In this document: piece after piece, positions 25,927 to 35,519 of the stretch
Position numbering within the stretch: the first letter of the stretch is position 1
How the letters are laid out: every line of letters begins with the position of its first letter
Origin: Pseudomonas sp. 7P_10.2_Bac1
GTDB lineage: Bacteria > Pseudomonadota > Gammaproteobacteria > Pseudomonadales > Pseudomonadaceae
Reading direction: 5' to 3'
Length of the DNA stretch: 63,967 nucleotides
Assembly: GCF_025465935.1 (NCBI RefSeq)
Contig: NZ_JANLNV010000061.1
Coordinates: 1 to 63,967 of the forward strand
Notes under the pieces: generated by a model
What the model was told of the DNA's origin: nothing
Seen by the model: only the letters and a program-made list of their open reading frames with translations
Databases searched by the model: none
Made by a program: the position numbers and the translations under genes

Positions 25927-27542
25927 GCCGCCTGCCCTCTGAGCAGGTGCTCGACCACTGGTTCAAGGTGCTGATGCCCGGTCCAGACATCATCCAGGCC
26001 GCCACTGAGCACCCGATGACGTTGCGCGACGTCGGTGCCCGCATAGTCGCTGCGCCGATGCATGCCACGGGACTCAGTGCGCTCCAGCGCACTGCGGTAC
26101 ATCCAGCGCGAAACCGCCAGCATGGCCGTGGCTTCACGCAGGCGCAGGGTCTCTTCCCGATCCGCTGCCGGGGCCGCCTGGCGAGCCTGCTGCCACAGCG
26201 TGTCGAGCCGACCAAGCGAGGCCTGCAAGTCATCACCATGGCGGAACCAATTGCGTTGATACGGAAACACTTCGTCCTGCACCGCCTTGATCAACGCGCC
26301 AGAATCCATGCGCTGCCCACGAGCATCGAGCAAACCCGCCCTGCCCTGGGCGCGCAAATGAATGCTGCCCGCCAGCCGGTTGCCTTGAGCAAACTGCGCT
26401 GCCCCGGCGCCCGCCCAGAAGCCGGACGACAACGCCCACGCCGCGTTATGGCTACCACCTCCGGTGAAAGCGCCGCAGATCAGCTCGCGAGTCGCCGCAT
26501 CGCCTGCCGCGTACAAGCCCGGCACGCTGGTCGCACACTGCTCATCCACAATCCTCAGGCCGCCGGTGCCACGCACCGTGCCCTCCAGGCGCAAGGTCAC
26601 CGGGAACAACTGCTTGAAGGGATCAATGCCAAGGCGATCGAAGGACAGGAAAAAGTTCGGTTGCGCCAAGCGCATCTGGGCCTGAACGGTGGCGTCGGCC
26701 TTTTCCAGCCGTGCAAACACCGCCTCGGTCTGCAGGGCCTTGGCGATCACGCCACGGCCCTGCGCAGAACCCGCGCCCTCCATGACGCGACCGTCAGCGT
26801 GATAAAAAACGGCCCACTTATAGAGCGCCGACTTAGTCACCGACGAAAAGGCTGGGCACAAGCCGTAGGCATTGGAAAACTCCATGCCGGAAAAATCAGC
26901 GCCCACTTCGGCCGCCATCAAATGCCCGTCGCCGGTCAGTACGTTGCAACCCAGCGCCCGGCTCAGAAACGCGCAGCCACCCGTTGCAATCACCACTGCG
27001 GCAGCTTCGACCTTCCATTCAAGATGCTTCTGGCGTGAGAAACCGGACGCACCGCTCACGCGCCCTTCGCTGTCCGTCAGCAGCTGCAATGCCGGGCTGT
27101 GATCCAGAATCCGCACACCGGCCTGCTTCACCCGCTTGCGCATCAAGCGCATGTATTCCGGCCCCTGCAAAGAAATACGCTGTTGCTGGCCGTCGCTGTC
27201 GAGCGGGAACGGGTAACCCCAGTCAGCGAGGGTTTGCATGTTGGTCCAGGTTTGCTCGAGAACGCGGTTCATCCAGACGTCCTCGGCCAGATAACCGCCC
27301 CGGGCATAGCGGCTGGCCTTGGCCTCCTCACGCTTTTGCCGGTCTGGCTCGACATACCACACGGCAGTCCCCGATGGCGCCGTGGCTCCGGAAGCACCGC
27401 AGTAGCCTTTGTCTGCCAGCACCACATTGGCGCCCTGGGCCGCCGCACTGATCGCCGCCCACGTGCCTGCAGGCCCACCACCAATCACCAGCACATCGGC
27501 ACGCCACTCACGGCCGCCCACGCGCTCCTCAACACCTGACAT
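25923..27542 (-). CDS. FAD-dependent oxidoreductase (fumarate reductase / AprA-like flavoprotein)
   Basis: 539-aa flavoprotein. The N-terminal FAD-binding motif is VLVIGGGPAGTWAAISAAAQ, followed by DKGYCGASGATAPSG. A second FAD block is near the end of the domain (PGLYAAGDAATRELICGAFTGG). The helical C-terminal domain is as in succinate dehydrogenase/fumarate reductase and adenylylsulfate reductase alpha subunits. Coupling to a two-cluster ferredoxin and an SsuA-like binding protein suggests a redox step on an organosulfur or related oxyanion compound. That is inference from context only. The start is supported by AAGGAATTCGAT. Confidence 0.85.
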   Translation of the reverse strand: MSGVEERVGGREWRADVLVIGGGPAGTWAAISAAAQGANVVLADKGYCGASGATAPSGTAVWYVEPDRQKREEAKASRYARGGYLAEDVWMNRVLEQTWTNMQTLADWGYPFPLDSDGQQQRISLQGPEYMRLMRKRVKQAGVRILDHSPALQLLTDSEGRVSGASGFSRQKHLEWKVEAAAVVIATGGCAFLSRALGCNVLTGDGHLMAAEVGADFSGMEFSNAYGLCPAFSSVTKSALYKWAVFYHADGRVMEGAGSAQGRGVIAKALQTEAVFARLEKADATVQAQMRLAQPNFFLSFDRLGIDPFKQLFPVTLRLEGTVRGTGGLRIVDEQCATSVPGLYAAGDAATRELICGAFTGGGSHNAAWALSSGFWAGAGAAQFAQGNRLAGSIHLRAQGRAGLLDARGQRMDSGALIKAVQDEVFPYQRNWFRHGDDLQASLGRLDTLWQQARQAAPAADREETLRLREATAMLAVSRWMYRSALERTESRGMHRRSDYAGTDVAQRHRVLSGGLDDVWTGHQHLEPVVEHLLRGQAA

Positions 27543-27814
27543 ATCGAATTCCTTGTTGAATACAGGGGAATTTAAGGGATGACGGGCCCGACTTCAGTCA
27601 GGTGGTTGATGGCAAAGCTGATTCTAAAATTAAAAGAAAAAAGTCTAAAAAAGAAAGATCGTATGGTTATTTGGTTATAGCAAGTTCAAGGACAGACGAA
27701 TCCGTGTGGACCTTGAAGCCACGCCCGAACTTTGCGTTTGGGCGCTGAAAGCGTATTTTTTGCTGAACGCGTGCTGACCTCAAGCACCCCGGCTTAACCA
27801 CACAGGTTGTTGCG

Positions 27815-28564
27815 ATGAAAAAAACGCCTCCTCCCCAAAACGTGTATGACGATCCTGTATTTTTTGAAGGCTACAAGGCCCTGCGCCAAAAGGATTCAGG
27901 GCTGAACGGCGTGCTGGAGATCCCGGCCTTCCACGCCTTGTTACCAGAATTGCAGGGGCTGCGGATTCTGGACCTGGGTGCCGGGTTTGGTGATTTCGCC
28001 CGCTATGCTCGCCGTCATGGCGCCCAAGCGGTCACAGCGGTGGATGTCTCCGAGAAGATGCTGGCCGAGGCCCGACGCCTGACCCACGACGAGAGCATTT
28101 ATTACCTTCATCAGTCGATTGAACATTTCACACCCGACGCGCAAACCTTTGATCTTGTGGTTTCTTCACTGGCGCTGCATTACATCGACGATTACCCGAC
28201 GGTAGTCGAGCGCGTGTATGCCAGCCTGGTACCCGGTGGGAGATTCGTTTTTTCGGTCGAACACCCACTTTGCACGGCTCAACCCAGCGGCTGGGTCTGC
28301 GGACCGTCGGGCGAACGATTGCATTGGCCGCTCGACCGCTACCAACATGAAACAGTCCGCCACAGCACCTGGTTTGTCGAGAACGTCACCAAGTTTCATC
28401 GCACGCTGCAAACCTACGTCAACACCTTGTTAGCAGCAGGGTTTCAGTTGGACCATCTCGGTGAACCGAAGCCTCTGGCACAGGCCCTTGATGAGCGGCC
28501 ATCACTGGTAGACGCACTGAGACGACCGCCCTTTCTGTTGCTGGCAGTCACCAAGCCATCCTGA
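27815..28564 (+). CDS. Class I SAM-dependent methyltransferase
   Basis: 249-aa cytosolic methyltransferase with SAM motif I ILDLGAGFGDFARYARRHG, motif II VTAVDVSEKMLAEA and motif IV DLVVSSLALHYIDDY. The N-terminus (VYDDPVFFEGYKALRQ) is seen in a Pseudomonas family of small-molecule methyltransferases of unknown substrate. It is divergent from the flavoprotein operon across 272 bases that include a short A-rich tract. There is no partner gene. Confidence 0.87.
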   Translation: MKKTPPPQNVYDDPVFFEGYKALRQKDSGLNGVLEIPAFHALLPELQGLRILDLGAGFGDFARYARRHGAQAVTAVDVSEKMLAEARRLTHDESIYYLHQSIEHFTPDAQTFDLVVSSLALHYIDDYPTVVERVYASLVPGGRFVFSVEHPLCTAQPSGWVCGPSGERLHWPLDRYQHETVRHSTWFVENVTKFHRTLQTYVNTLLAAGFQLDHLGEPKPLAQALDERPSLVDALRRPPFLLLAVTKPS

Positions 28565-29215
28565 AGCCAAGCGATTTCCGATAGAAATAGTCAGGATTTT
28601 CTCCAAGAGCCTATGGGAAGATGCCAGTATTAAAAGGCTATCAGTGCCCCCCCAGTCTTTAGACTCTTCGCCAAAGTATGTAAGAAATATTTTTGGCGAA
28701 GGTTAGGCGAGCCTGTTTTCTACGCCGAAGAATAGAGCGTATCTATATTCCATACGGAGACTTGCGAGACGTGCGTTGCACAAGAGTGTTGATACAACCC
28801 TGCCATTCAGCGGGTTAAATATATATGCGCACACCCTACCTAAAGCACAACATAGGTCGCATTTAACAACAGCACATCAACGCCCAGTGACAATAAAGAA
28901 ACAACATCCATACAGAAATAATTCAACAGATTAGCGACGCAGACGTCATGTTATAGAACACATGTCCAGGCATTGGTTAGCGTCACTGCGAAACATACGA
29001 TTGCAAATGCGACAGGCAATCAATTTTTTGACGCCAAAAACAAAACGCGCTACAGCCTACGAAAGACCATACAGAGGGCAGATTCTTAGCCTGAGCACAC
29101 GCCCAAACCAAAAACCGTTAGACTTTTTAAAAATAAATTTCACTCTTTTGTTTTAGCAGAAATGCAACACACTAAAACAAAGACAACTGCTGAAAATTTT
29201 CGCCTTACTATTTCA
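28565..29215. other. AT-rich intergenic stretch, no convincing gene
   Basis: 651 bases, much poorer in G+C than the flanks. It contains a 10-bp perfect inverted repeat (28666-28675 with 28692-28701). The only ORF of note (28962-29156, 64 codons) has no recognisable text or ribosome binding site, so I do not call it. Confidence 0.5.
28666..28701. repeat. Inverted repeat, 10-bp perfect stem
   Basis: CTTCGCCAAA at 28666-28675 and TTTGGCGAAG at 28692-28701 with a 16-base AT-rich loop. It could be an operator pair or an RNA hairpin; there is no T-run after it. Confidence 0.6.
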
Positions 29216-30187
29216 TCAACTTAAATCCCTGTAACTCTGAGGCGTCATCCCAAACCATCTCAAGGACGCCTTGTAAAAACTACTTTGATCACTAAAGCCC
29301 AAGGTTGCAGATATATATTTAATGCTATAAACCGAATGCCGCAAGTAATCATGCGCCAATGCCTGCCTGACATCGTTATACACCATAGAAAAACTAAGTC
29401 CTTCATTTCTCAACGAATACTGCAAGGTTCTTTTGCTGACCTTGAGAGCATCCGCAATTGAATCAAGCGTTGGCACAACACCCCGCGCCAGACTTTCAGC
29501 AATGGCTCTTCTTATTTTGGATGATACGAAACCGGTGGGGGACGACTCTAACTGGATTTTAAGGAATTCTGCATGCAGCCTGTCCAGCTTAGGTGACGCG
29601 GTAATCAGCGGGTAGTTATAGACATCCTTGGGAAAGACCAACACATTGTGACCGGCCGAAAACTTCAAATTCCGTCCAAATACCACTTCCAGGCCATCCC
29701 TTTCATCGGGAGGGGCGTAGACAAATTCGACCCCCAGCGGTACGACATAATAATGTGGCACTAACCAGCGAATAAGCCCCAGTAAAATCGAAAACCCGGC
29801 ATCGATAAACACCCGGGGTACTTTTTTGGTCACTTCAATACTGACAATTTTTAAAATATGGTCATGCAGTTCCAGCTTCAGCAATGAACCACTGCTGATC
29901 AAGGGGTAATAATTGACCAAGCGTTCGATGGCGCCCCCCAATGTTGCACATGACATGACCGCATAGCCCAAGGCTCCCAGCATGGCCGGGTGCATATTCC
30001 TGTATGCCCTTAGCCCCAGATCCGGGTCCCCGGAGGTGACTGAAAGATTAGTCAACCATTCGTATACCGATTCAATATCAACAAATTCAGTATCATCGAC
30101 ATAATCATGAAATGTTTCACTGGACTTATAAACAGTCCCCAGCGCTCGACCGAGCAAGTAAACATATGACTTTCGAATTCTGTACAT
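29216..30187 (-). CDS. AraC-family transcriptional regulator (low-GC)
   Basis: 323-aa regulator with an N-terminal arabinose-binding-type domain (about 1-200) and a C-terminal AraC DNA-binding domain (IADALKVSKRTLQYSLRNEG and IKYISATLGFSDQSSFYKAS, ending GMTPQSYRDL). Codon use and base composition are visibly more AT-rich than in the flanking core genes, consistent with horizontal acquisition. It is divergent from the FleN-like ATPase gene across 447 bases and may regulate it. The effector is unknown. Confidence 0.9.
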   Translation of the reverse strand: MYRIRKSYVYLLGRALGTVYKSSETFHDYVDDTEFVDIESVYEWLTNLSVTSGDPDLGLRAYRNMHPAMLGALGYAVMSCATLGGAIERLVNYYPLISSGSLLKLELHDHILKIVSIEVTKKVPRVFIDAGFSILLGLIRWLVPHYYVVPLGVEFVYAPPDERDGLEVVFGRNLKFSAGHNVLVFPKDVYNYPLITASPKLDRLHAEFLKIQLESSPTGFVSSKIRRAIAESLARGVVPTLDSIADALKVSKRTLQYSLRNEGLSFSMVYNDVRQALAHDYLRHSVYSIKYISATLGFSDQSSFYKASLRWFGMTPQSYRDLS

Positions 30188-30634
30188 TCATCTATCCATG
30201 GAACACATTAAGCACGGGCAAGTGCTGCCTCATCAGACACGCAAAATCACGCACAAAAACTGACCATATAGAATTAATCTTGTCACAAGAATGAGTCAAT
30301 GCGCTTGCGCTTCAGGACATCCTATTAGCCTCAGAGGACACTTATTAATAACTCAGACACATGTGAGAATAAAATAACACCGCAAGTCTCTAAAATACCC
30401 ACACAGTATTAACCCATGAAAAATCATAAAAAAAAACGTGGCTGGTTATGGGCTTATAAAAAAATACGCTCATTACAATGCTCTCGCACCACCGCCGTAT
30501 TGAGAGCAACCCGCTTTGCACTGACCGGCGACACGGGGTCATTCGTAGACACAAAAAGCCTATACAAAATCAGGCTGAAGTTATAACCAAACCGGTTAAC
30601 GCTTCATACAACCGCTAGGGATGGCGCCACCTCC
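30188..30634. other. AT-rich divergent intergenic region
   Basis: 447 bases between the AraC regulator and the FleN-like ATPase gene, AT-rich, no gene seen. It presumably holds the promoters of both genes, but I could not pick out a specific operator. Confidence 0.45.
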
Positions 30635-31477
30635 ATGACAAACAGGCACTGCGTTCAGGTCATTGCAATAACCGGCGGCAAAGGAGGCACCGGCAAGAGC
30701 ACGCTGGCCATTAATTTATCCGTTGCCCTCGCCATGTCAGGGCAAAGGGTGGTCTTGCTGGACGGCAATTTGGAACTGCCTTGCATCGATACACTGTTGA
30801 ATATCAGACCGCAAAGAACACTCGCCGATTTACTCGAGGGCAAATGCTCATTAAAAGAACTTCTGCACCCTGGCCCCAGAGGCATCAACTTGATACTGGG
30901 TGACCCGTTTTCAAGCGCTGCATTAAATCTTCAAACTGCCCATCACGCCGGAATTATCAATTCATTCAACGAGATACAACGCGATCTGGATGTCTTGATT
31001 GTGGACACAGCCTCCGGCGCAAACAGTTCGGTCTTAAACTTTACCAGAGCCGCCCATGAAGTCGTGATGGTCCTCTGTAACGAACCCGCGTCAATTCTCA
31101 ATACCTATGCACTTATTCGAACATTGAATAATCACTACAACATCAGACGATTCAGGGTCATATCCAACCGAACTTACAGCCCGATGGAGGGCCTCGATGC
31201 ATTCAACAAACTGCTTGCCCTCACCGCCAACAGCGCAGAGGTGTCATTGATGTATGTTGGCAATCTACCCGAGGATTTAGCTGTTCGTTACGCCTCCCAT
31301 AAAAGACGCGCAGCCTATGACTTTTCACCGCGCTCAAAATTTTCTCGAGAACTTGAGGCTATTGCCTGCAAAGTTAGCAAATGGCCACTACCTACAACGC
31401 CCAGAGGGCATATCGAATTTTTCACCGACAGCTTGATCATGGCACCACAACATCATGGCACAAAGACGCTTCGATGA
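30635..31477 (+). CDS. Orphan MinD/FleN-like P-loop ATPase
   Basis: 280-aa cytosolic ATPase of the SIMIBI MinD/ParA group. It has the deviant Walker A GGKGGTGKS at about 14-22 and Walker B LIVDTASGANSS near 120-132. Blocks such as RTLADLLEG and LLHPGPRGINLILG are like FleN, the flagellar-number ATPase of Pseudomonas. Two things differ: Walker A' reads LLDGNLELPCID where FleN/MinD have a second Asp (DxDLG), and the gene stands outside any flagellar locus. The C-terminus has no clear amphipathic membrane helix. It might modulate a c-di-GMP-responsive enhancer-binding protein as FleN does with FleQ, or a capsule/pilus process. The role is open. Confidence 0.8.
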   Translation: MTNRHCVQVIAITGGKGGTGKSTLAINLSVALAMSGQRVVLLDGNLELPCIDTLLNIRPQRTLADLLEGKCSLKELLHPGPRGINLILGDPFSSAALNLQTAHHAGIINSFNEIQRDLDVLIVDTASGANSSVLNFTRAAHEVVMVLCNEPASILNTYALIRTLNNHYNIRRFRVISNRTYSPMEGLDAFNKLLALTANSAEVSLMYVGNLPEDLAVRYASHKRRAAYDFSPRSKFSRELEAIACKVSKWPLPTTPRGHIEFFTDSLIMAPQHHGTKTLR

Positions 31478-31531
31478 TAGCTCTCATTTTCTGTCATGCA
31501 AACTCCAATCGCTGCAAGCATGCAAGAGGGC

Positions 31532-32422
31532 TCAGCGGCCGAACTGTTTTTCCAGCTCTGTTTTTAGCCATTCGACGAACCACATCACATCCGGTGACAA
31601 CTCGGCAGACGGTGTGAGCACCCGATAGCTTTCAAGCTTGGCTTGCGCGTCGACAGCCCGTACCAGAAGGCCCGCAGCGAGTTCTTCGTGCACCAGCACT
31701 TCATTGGCGAGTGCAATCCCCTGACCACTCTCGGCCACCGACAGCGCGTGATCGTTATTGACGTAAAGCATGTCCGAACTGAGCTTAAAATCCAGGCCAT
31801 GGGCCCTGAACCACAGGTTCCACCATTCGCCGTCATCGACATGGATCAGATGGTGCTTCACCAAATCTGCCGGGCATTGAATCGGATCAATACTTGCCAG
31901 ATACCCCGGCGTACACACGGGAAAGACCCGCGGACAATTCAATATCACCCGTGAATGCGTGTATTGGCCGTCCACACCATAGACAATCCCGAGATCAGCG
32001 CTCCGGCCATCCACCTCGGTAAACGTCGAGTCAGGGTCGATGACAAACTTCAATCCTGGCTGTAAATGGCGCATGGCCTCGATTCGCGGCATCAACCAGC
32101 GCTTGGCAAATCCCGGTACCACTTTGATCCGCAACCAGCGTTCGGCGGTCCTGGGGCGCACCTCTTTGCCGGCGTCGATCAACAGTTGCAATGCGGTGGC
32201 GACCTTGCGGTGGTACTTCTCGCCCGCCACCGTCAAAACCACGCCGCGGGAAGTGCGCTCGAACAACTGCACCCCCAGCCACTCCTCCAACAGCTTTACA
32301 TGCCGGCCGATGGCTGGCTGTGTCACGTGCAGGGCTTTGGAAGCCTCGACGTAACTGCCCAGACGAGCGGCGGCATCAAAGGCTCGCACCGCGTTGAGGG
32401 GCGGTAAACGGTTGTCCAACAT
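31532..32422 (-). CDS. LysR-family transcriptional regulator (GcvA-like)
   Basis: 296 aa. The N-terminal winged helix-turn-helix (LPPLNAVRAFDAAARLGSYV, then ALHVTQPAIGRHVKLLE) and effector-binding domain to the end place it in the GcvA subgroup. It is divergent from a Pot-type ABC transporter across 210 bases and is probably its regulator, the normal LysR layout. The effector is likely the transported amine or a product of the amidase. The start at 32422 fits the family N-terminus. Confidence 0.92.
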   Translation of the reverse strand: MLDNRLPPLNAVRAFDAAARLGSYVEASKALHVTQPAIGRHVKLLEEWLGVQLFERTSRGVVLTVAGEKYHRKVATALQLLIDAGKEVRPRTAERWLRIKVVPGFAKRWLMPRIEAMRHLQPGLKFVIDPDSTFTEVDGRSADLGIVYGVDGQYTHSRVILNCPRVFPVCTPGYLASIDPIQCPADLVKHHLIHVDDGEWWNLWFRAHGLDFKLSSDMLYVNNDHALSVAESGQGIALANEVLVHEELAAGLLVRAVDAQAKLESYRVLTPSAELSPDVMWFVEWLKTELEKQFGR

Positions 32423-32632
32423 GGCGGTTACTGTCCGAGCTATTAGTTTATTTAACAGCAGGTATGCAAAAACTGAAGTTTCGCTCCCGCCACCTCTGCC
32501 TGATAATCGAACAAAAAGAATAATAAAAAAACATCAGTACGCATTTCGATCCTGCCCCAAGAAGAATATCCATAACCCGCCGAGGTGGCTGTCCACAGCC
32601 TGTCTGCGGCAGGGGGAACCAGGAGGTAAAAC

Positions 32633-33751
32633 ATGAATGCCCTGAATTCACTGCAAACGCTGGCGGTTTCTGTCCGCTCAGTGCGCAAGGTCTACGGTGA
32701 TCCGCAGGCAGGTCCGGTGGCACTAAAAAGCATCGACCTGGACATTCGTGACAACGAATTCTTCACCCTTCTCGGTCCCTCCGGCTGTGGCAAAACCACC
32801 CTGCTGCGAATGATTGCCGGATTCGAATTCCCCACCGAGGGCGAGATTCTGCTCTACGGCGAGAACATCGCTGAACGCCCCCCCTTCGAACGACCGGTCA
32901 ACACAGTGTTCCAGCATTACGCACTGTTCCCGCACATGACCATTGCTGAAAACCTGGCCTTCGGCCTCGAATCTCATCCGATGGGCAAAGTCCTGAAAAA
33001 ACGCCAGATTACCGAGCGCGTGCGCGAGATGCTCGCCTTGGTTCAAATGGAAAAGTTCGCATCGCGCAAGCCCACACAACTGTCGGGCGGCCAGCAACAG
33101 CGTGTGGCTCTGGCCCGCGCCCTGGCACCGCATCCCAAGGTGCTGTTGCTTGACGAGCCCTTGTCGGCGCTGGACCTCAAGCTGCGCCAGGCCATGCGCG
33201 AAGAATTGAAAACCATCCAGGCCAGAACCGGGATTACGTTTATCTTCGTCACCCATGATCAGGAAGAAGCCCTGACCATGTCTGACCGCATCGCCGTGTT
33301 GTCGGAGGGTGAAGTGCAGCAGGTAGGCCGCCCGGAAGACATCTACGAACGGCCACGCAACCGCTTTGTCGCGGACTTCATTGGCGAAACCAACTTTATC
33401 GAATCCACCGTCACGGCTGTCGAAGCGGGGATGGCCTGGCTCAGCGGGCCAGCCGATCAGCCGCTTGGGGCACACCCCTGCACCAACGTTTCGGTGGGCG
33501 ACGGGCTGACGCTCTCCGTTCGTCCCGAACGCCTGCGACTGGTGCATGCCGCGACTGAACATGCGCTGCCCTGTCGCATCGATGCGCAGATCTACCTCGG
33601 CACCGACCTGCAATACCGGGTCAGCCTTCGCGACGGTTCACTTTTGACCGTGCGCACCCCCAACAGCGTCGAGCCGGACCAGCGCTATGCCGTGGGCAGT
33701 CAGGCAGGCCTGTTGTTCGACCACGGTAGCGCCAGCGTCTTGCACGATTGA
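32633..33751 (+). CDS. Polyamine-type ABC transporter ATPase (PotA-like)
   Basis: Cytosolic ATPase, 372 aa. It has Walker A GPSGCGKTT, Q-loop NTVFQHYALFPHM, signature QLSGGQQQRVALARAL, Walker B VLLLDEPLSALDLKLR and switch His FIFVTHDQEEAL, followed by a C-terminal TOBE domain. The ribosome binding site AGGAGG is excellent. It is the first gene of the rightward operon ATPase-permease-permease-binding protein. The family transports spermidine, putrescine or related compounds; the exact substrate here is not known, and the downstream amidase hints at an N-acyl or amide compound. Confidence 0.9.
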   Translation: MNALNSLQTLAVSVRSVRKVYGDPQAGPVALKSIDLDIRDNEFFTLLGPSGCGKTTLLRMIAGFEFPTEGEILLYGENIAERPPFERPVNTVFQHYALFPHMTIAENLAFGLESHPMGKVLKKRQITERVREMLALVQMEKFASRKPTQLSGGQQQRVALARALAPHPKVLLLDEPLSALDLKLRQAMREELKTIQARTGITFIFVTHDQEEALTMSDRIAVLSEGEVQQVGRPEDIYERPRNRFVADFIGETNFIESTVTAVEAGMAWLSGPADQPLGAHPCTNVSVGDGLTLSVRPERLRLVHAATEHALPCRIDAQIYLGTDLQYRVSLRDGSLLTVRTPNSVEPDQRYAVGSQAGLLFDHGSASVLHD

Positions 33752-33766
33752 GTCCGAGGATTTGCC

Positions 33767-34687
33767 ATGCCTGCTTTACCGATTTCCCGCACCTTGGAAC
33801 GCCGACGCGCATTCCAGAATTTTCTCGGTGTCAGCCCTGCCCTGGTCGCTATCAGCCTGTTTCTGATCGTGCCGATCCTGATTGTCATCGGCTATTCGCT
33901 GATGGAGGCCAATCCGTATGGCGGTGTGAACAAGGTGTTCAGCACCGAGGCCTACACCTCGCTGCTGTTCGAGCAACAACTGGATGACAGCCTGGCCTTC
34001 ACCGATGCTTATCTGATGATTGCGCTGCGCTCTATCGGCATTGCCGGGCTGACCACGCTTATCACCCTGCTGATCGGTTTCCCGGTGGCGGTGTGGCTGG
34101 CCATGCAGCCCGCGCATCGCCGGGGCTGGCTGATCTTCCTGATCACCGTGCCGTTCTGGGCCAACCTGCTGATCCGCACGTACGCCTGGATTCTGCTGCT
34201 ACGCAATACCGGGGTGGTCAATAACAGCCTGCTAGGGCTGGGCCTCATCGACCAGCCTCTGCAAATGCTCTACACCGACGGCGCCGTCCTGTTGGGCCTG
34301 GTGTACACCTACGCGCCCTTTGTGGTGCTGCCAATCTACGCCACGCTGGAAAAAATGGACATCCGCTTGCTTGAAGCCGCGCAGGACTTGTACGCCGGGC
34401 GTCTGCGCACCTTGCGCAAAGTGGTCTTGCCGATCGCCAAACCGGGGATCATCGCTGGCGCGATCCTGACCTTCGTGCCCTGCCTGGGCGCCATGATTGC
34501 CCCCGAACTGTTGGGCGGCGGCACACGCTTGATGCTCGGCAACCTGATCTTCAGACAGTTCAGTGACGCGCGTAACTGGCCTTTCGGCGCGGCGCTATCG
34601 CTGGTGCTGATGGCCACGGTGATGCTGGTACTGACGGTATATGCCCTGCGCGCTGAACGTCAGCGCCTCGCCAAAGGAGGTGTGTGA
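33767..34687 (+). CDS. ABC transporter permease (PotB-like)
   Basis: Inner-membrane permease of 306 aa. Hydrophobic segments begin with LVAISLFLIVPILIVIGYSL, and the coupling EAA motif region is EAAQDLYAGRLRTLRKVVLP. It starts 15 bases after the ATPase gene. Its stop overlaps the start of the next permease. Confidence 0.9.
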   Translation: MPALPISRTLERRRAFQNFLGVSPALVAISLFLIVPILIVIGYSLMEANPYGGVNKVFSTEAYTSLLFEQQLDDSLAFTDAYLMIALRSIGIAGLTTLITLLIGFPVAVWLAMQPAHRRGWLIFLITVPFWANLLIRTYAWILLLRNTGVVNNSLLGLGLIDQPLQMLYTDGAVLLGLVYTYAPFVVLPIYATLEKMDIRLLEAAQDLYAGRLRTLRKVVLPIAKPGIIAGAILTFVPCLGAMIAPELLGGGTRLMLGNLIFRQFSDARNWPFGAALSLVLMATVMLVLTVYALRAERQRLAKGGV

Positions 34688-35493
34688 TGCCCCGCCTGTT
34701 TAAACGCAACAGACTGAGTGTGCAGGATTTTCCGGGGTTCGGCGGCTTCAGCTTGCTGTTCTACCTGTACCTCTACGCGCCCATCGTGGTGCTGGTGGTG
34801 TTCTCTTTCAACGCCAACCAGTCGGCAACGGTCTGGACCGGTTTTAGCCTGGACTGGTACCGCGCCGCCTTTGCCAATCAAGCTTTGCGCCAGGCGGCCA
34901 GCAACAGCCTGTTGATTGCGGTGTGCGCCAGCGTCGCCGCCACGGCCATTGCGACCCTCGCCGCCCTCGGCACTTCGCGCGGTGCAAAGTTCAAGGGCCT
35001 GCACCTGTCGATGGGCACGATCATGCTGCCGCTGGTATTGCCCGAGATCGTGGTGGGTGTCGCCACCCTCGCGCTGTTCTCCACCCTGGGCGTGTCGCTG
35101 GGCTACGGCAACCTGATCATTGCCCACACCGTGTTCTGCATCCCGTTCGCCTACCTGCCGATCCGCGCCCGCCTCAACGATATGGACCTGTCGCTGGAGC
35201 AAGCTTCGGCGGATCTTTACGCAGGCCCCTGGCGAACCTTTCGCAAGGTCACGCTGCCCCTGCTGATGCCCGGCATCATCTCGGGGCTGATGCTGGCGTT
35301 CATCGTCTCGCTGGATAACTTCGTGATCTCAATGATGGTCTCGCAGGCGGGCACCACCACTTTGCCAATTTTCATTTTCGGCCTGTTGCGCATGGGCGTG
35401 ACGCCCGACGTCAACGCCGTGTCCACGCTGATCCTTGGCGTCTCGGTGCTGTTTGTCAGCCTTTCCTATCTGTTGAGCAAGAAAAACACTTGA
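34687..35493 (+). CDS. ABC transporter permease (PotC-like)
   Basis: Inner-membrane permease of 268 aa, with first segment FGGFSLLFYLYLYAPIVVLV and EAA-type motif EQASADLYAGPWRTFRKVTLP. The ATG at 34687 shares its A with the stop codon of the preceding permease (TGATG), with GGAGG six bases upstream. A GTG three bases earlier is possible but less well spaced. Confidence 0.9.
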   Translation: MPRLFKRNRLSVQDFPGFGGFSLLFYLYLYAPIVVLVVFSFNANQSATVWTGFSLDWYRAAFANQALRQAASNSLLIAVCASVAATAIATLAALGTSRGAKFKGLHLSMGTIMLPLVLPEIVVGVATLALFSTLGVSLGYGNLIIAHTVFCIPFAYLPIRARLNDMDLSLEQASADLYAGPWRTFRKVTLPLLMPGIISGLMLAFIVSLDNFVISMMVSQAGTTTLPIFIFGLLRMGVTPDVNAVSTLILGVSVLFVSLSYLLSKKNT

Positions 35494-35519
35494 ACCTTGA
35501 ACCTACTGTGGGAGTTAGC

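Noticed and set aside
28962..29156. 64-codon ORF in the AT-rich gap
   Set aside because: No ribosome binding site, no recognisable motif, and composition like random AT-rich DNA.
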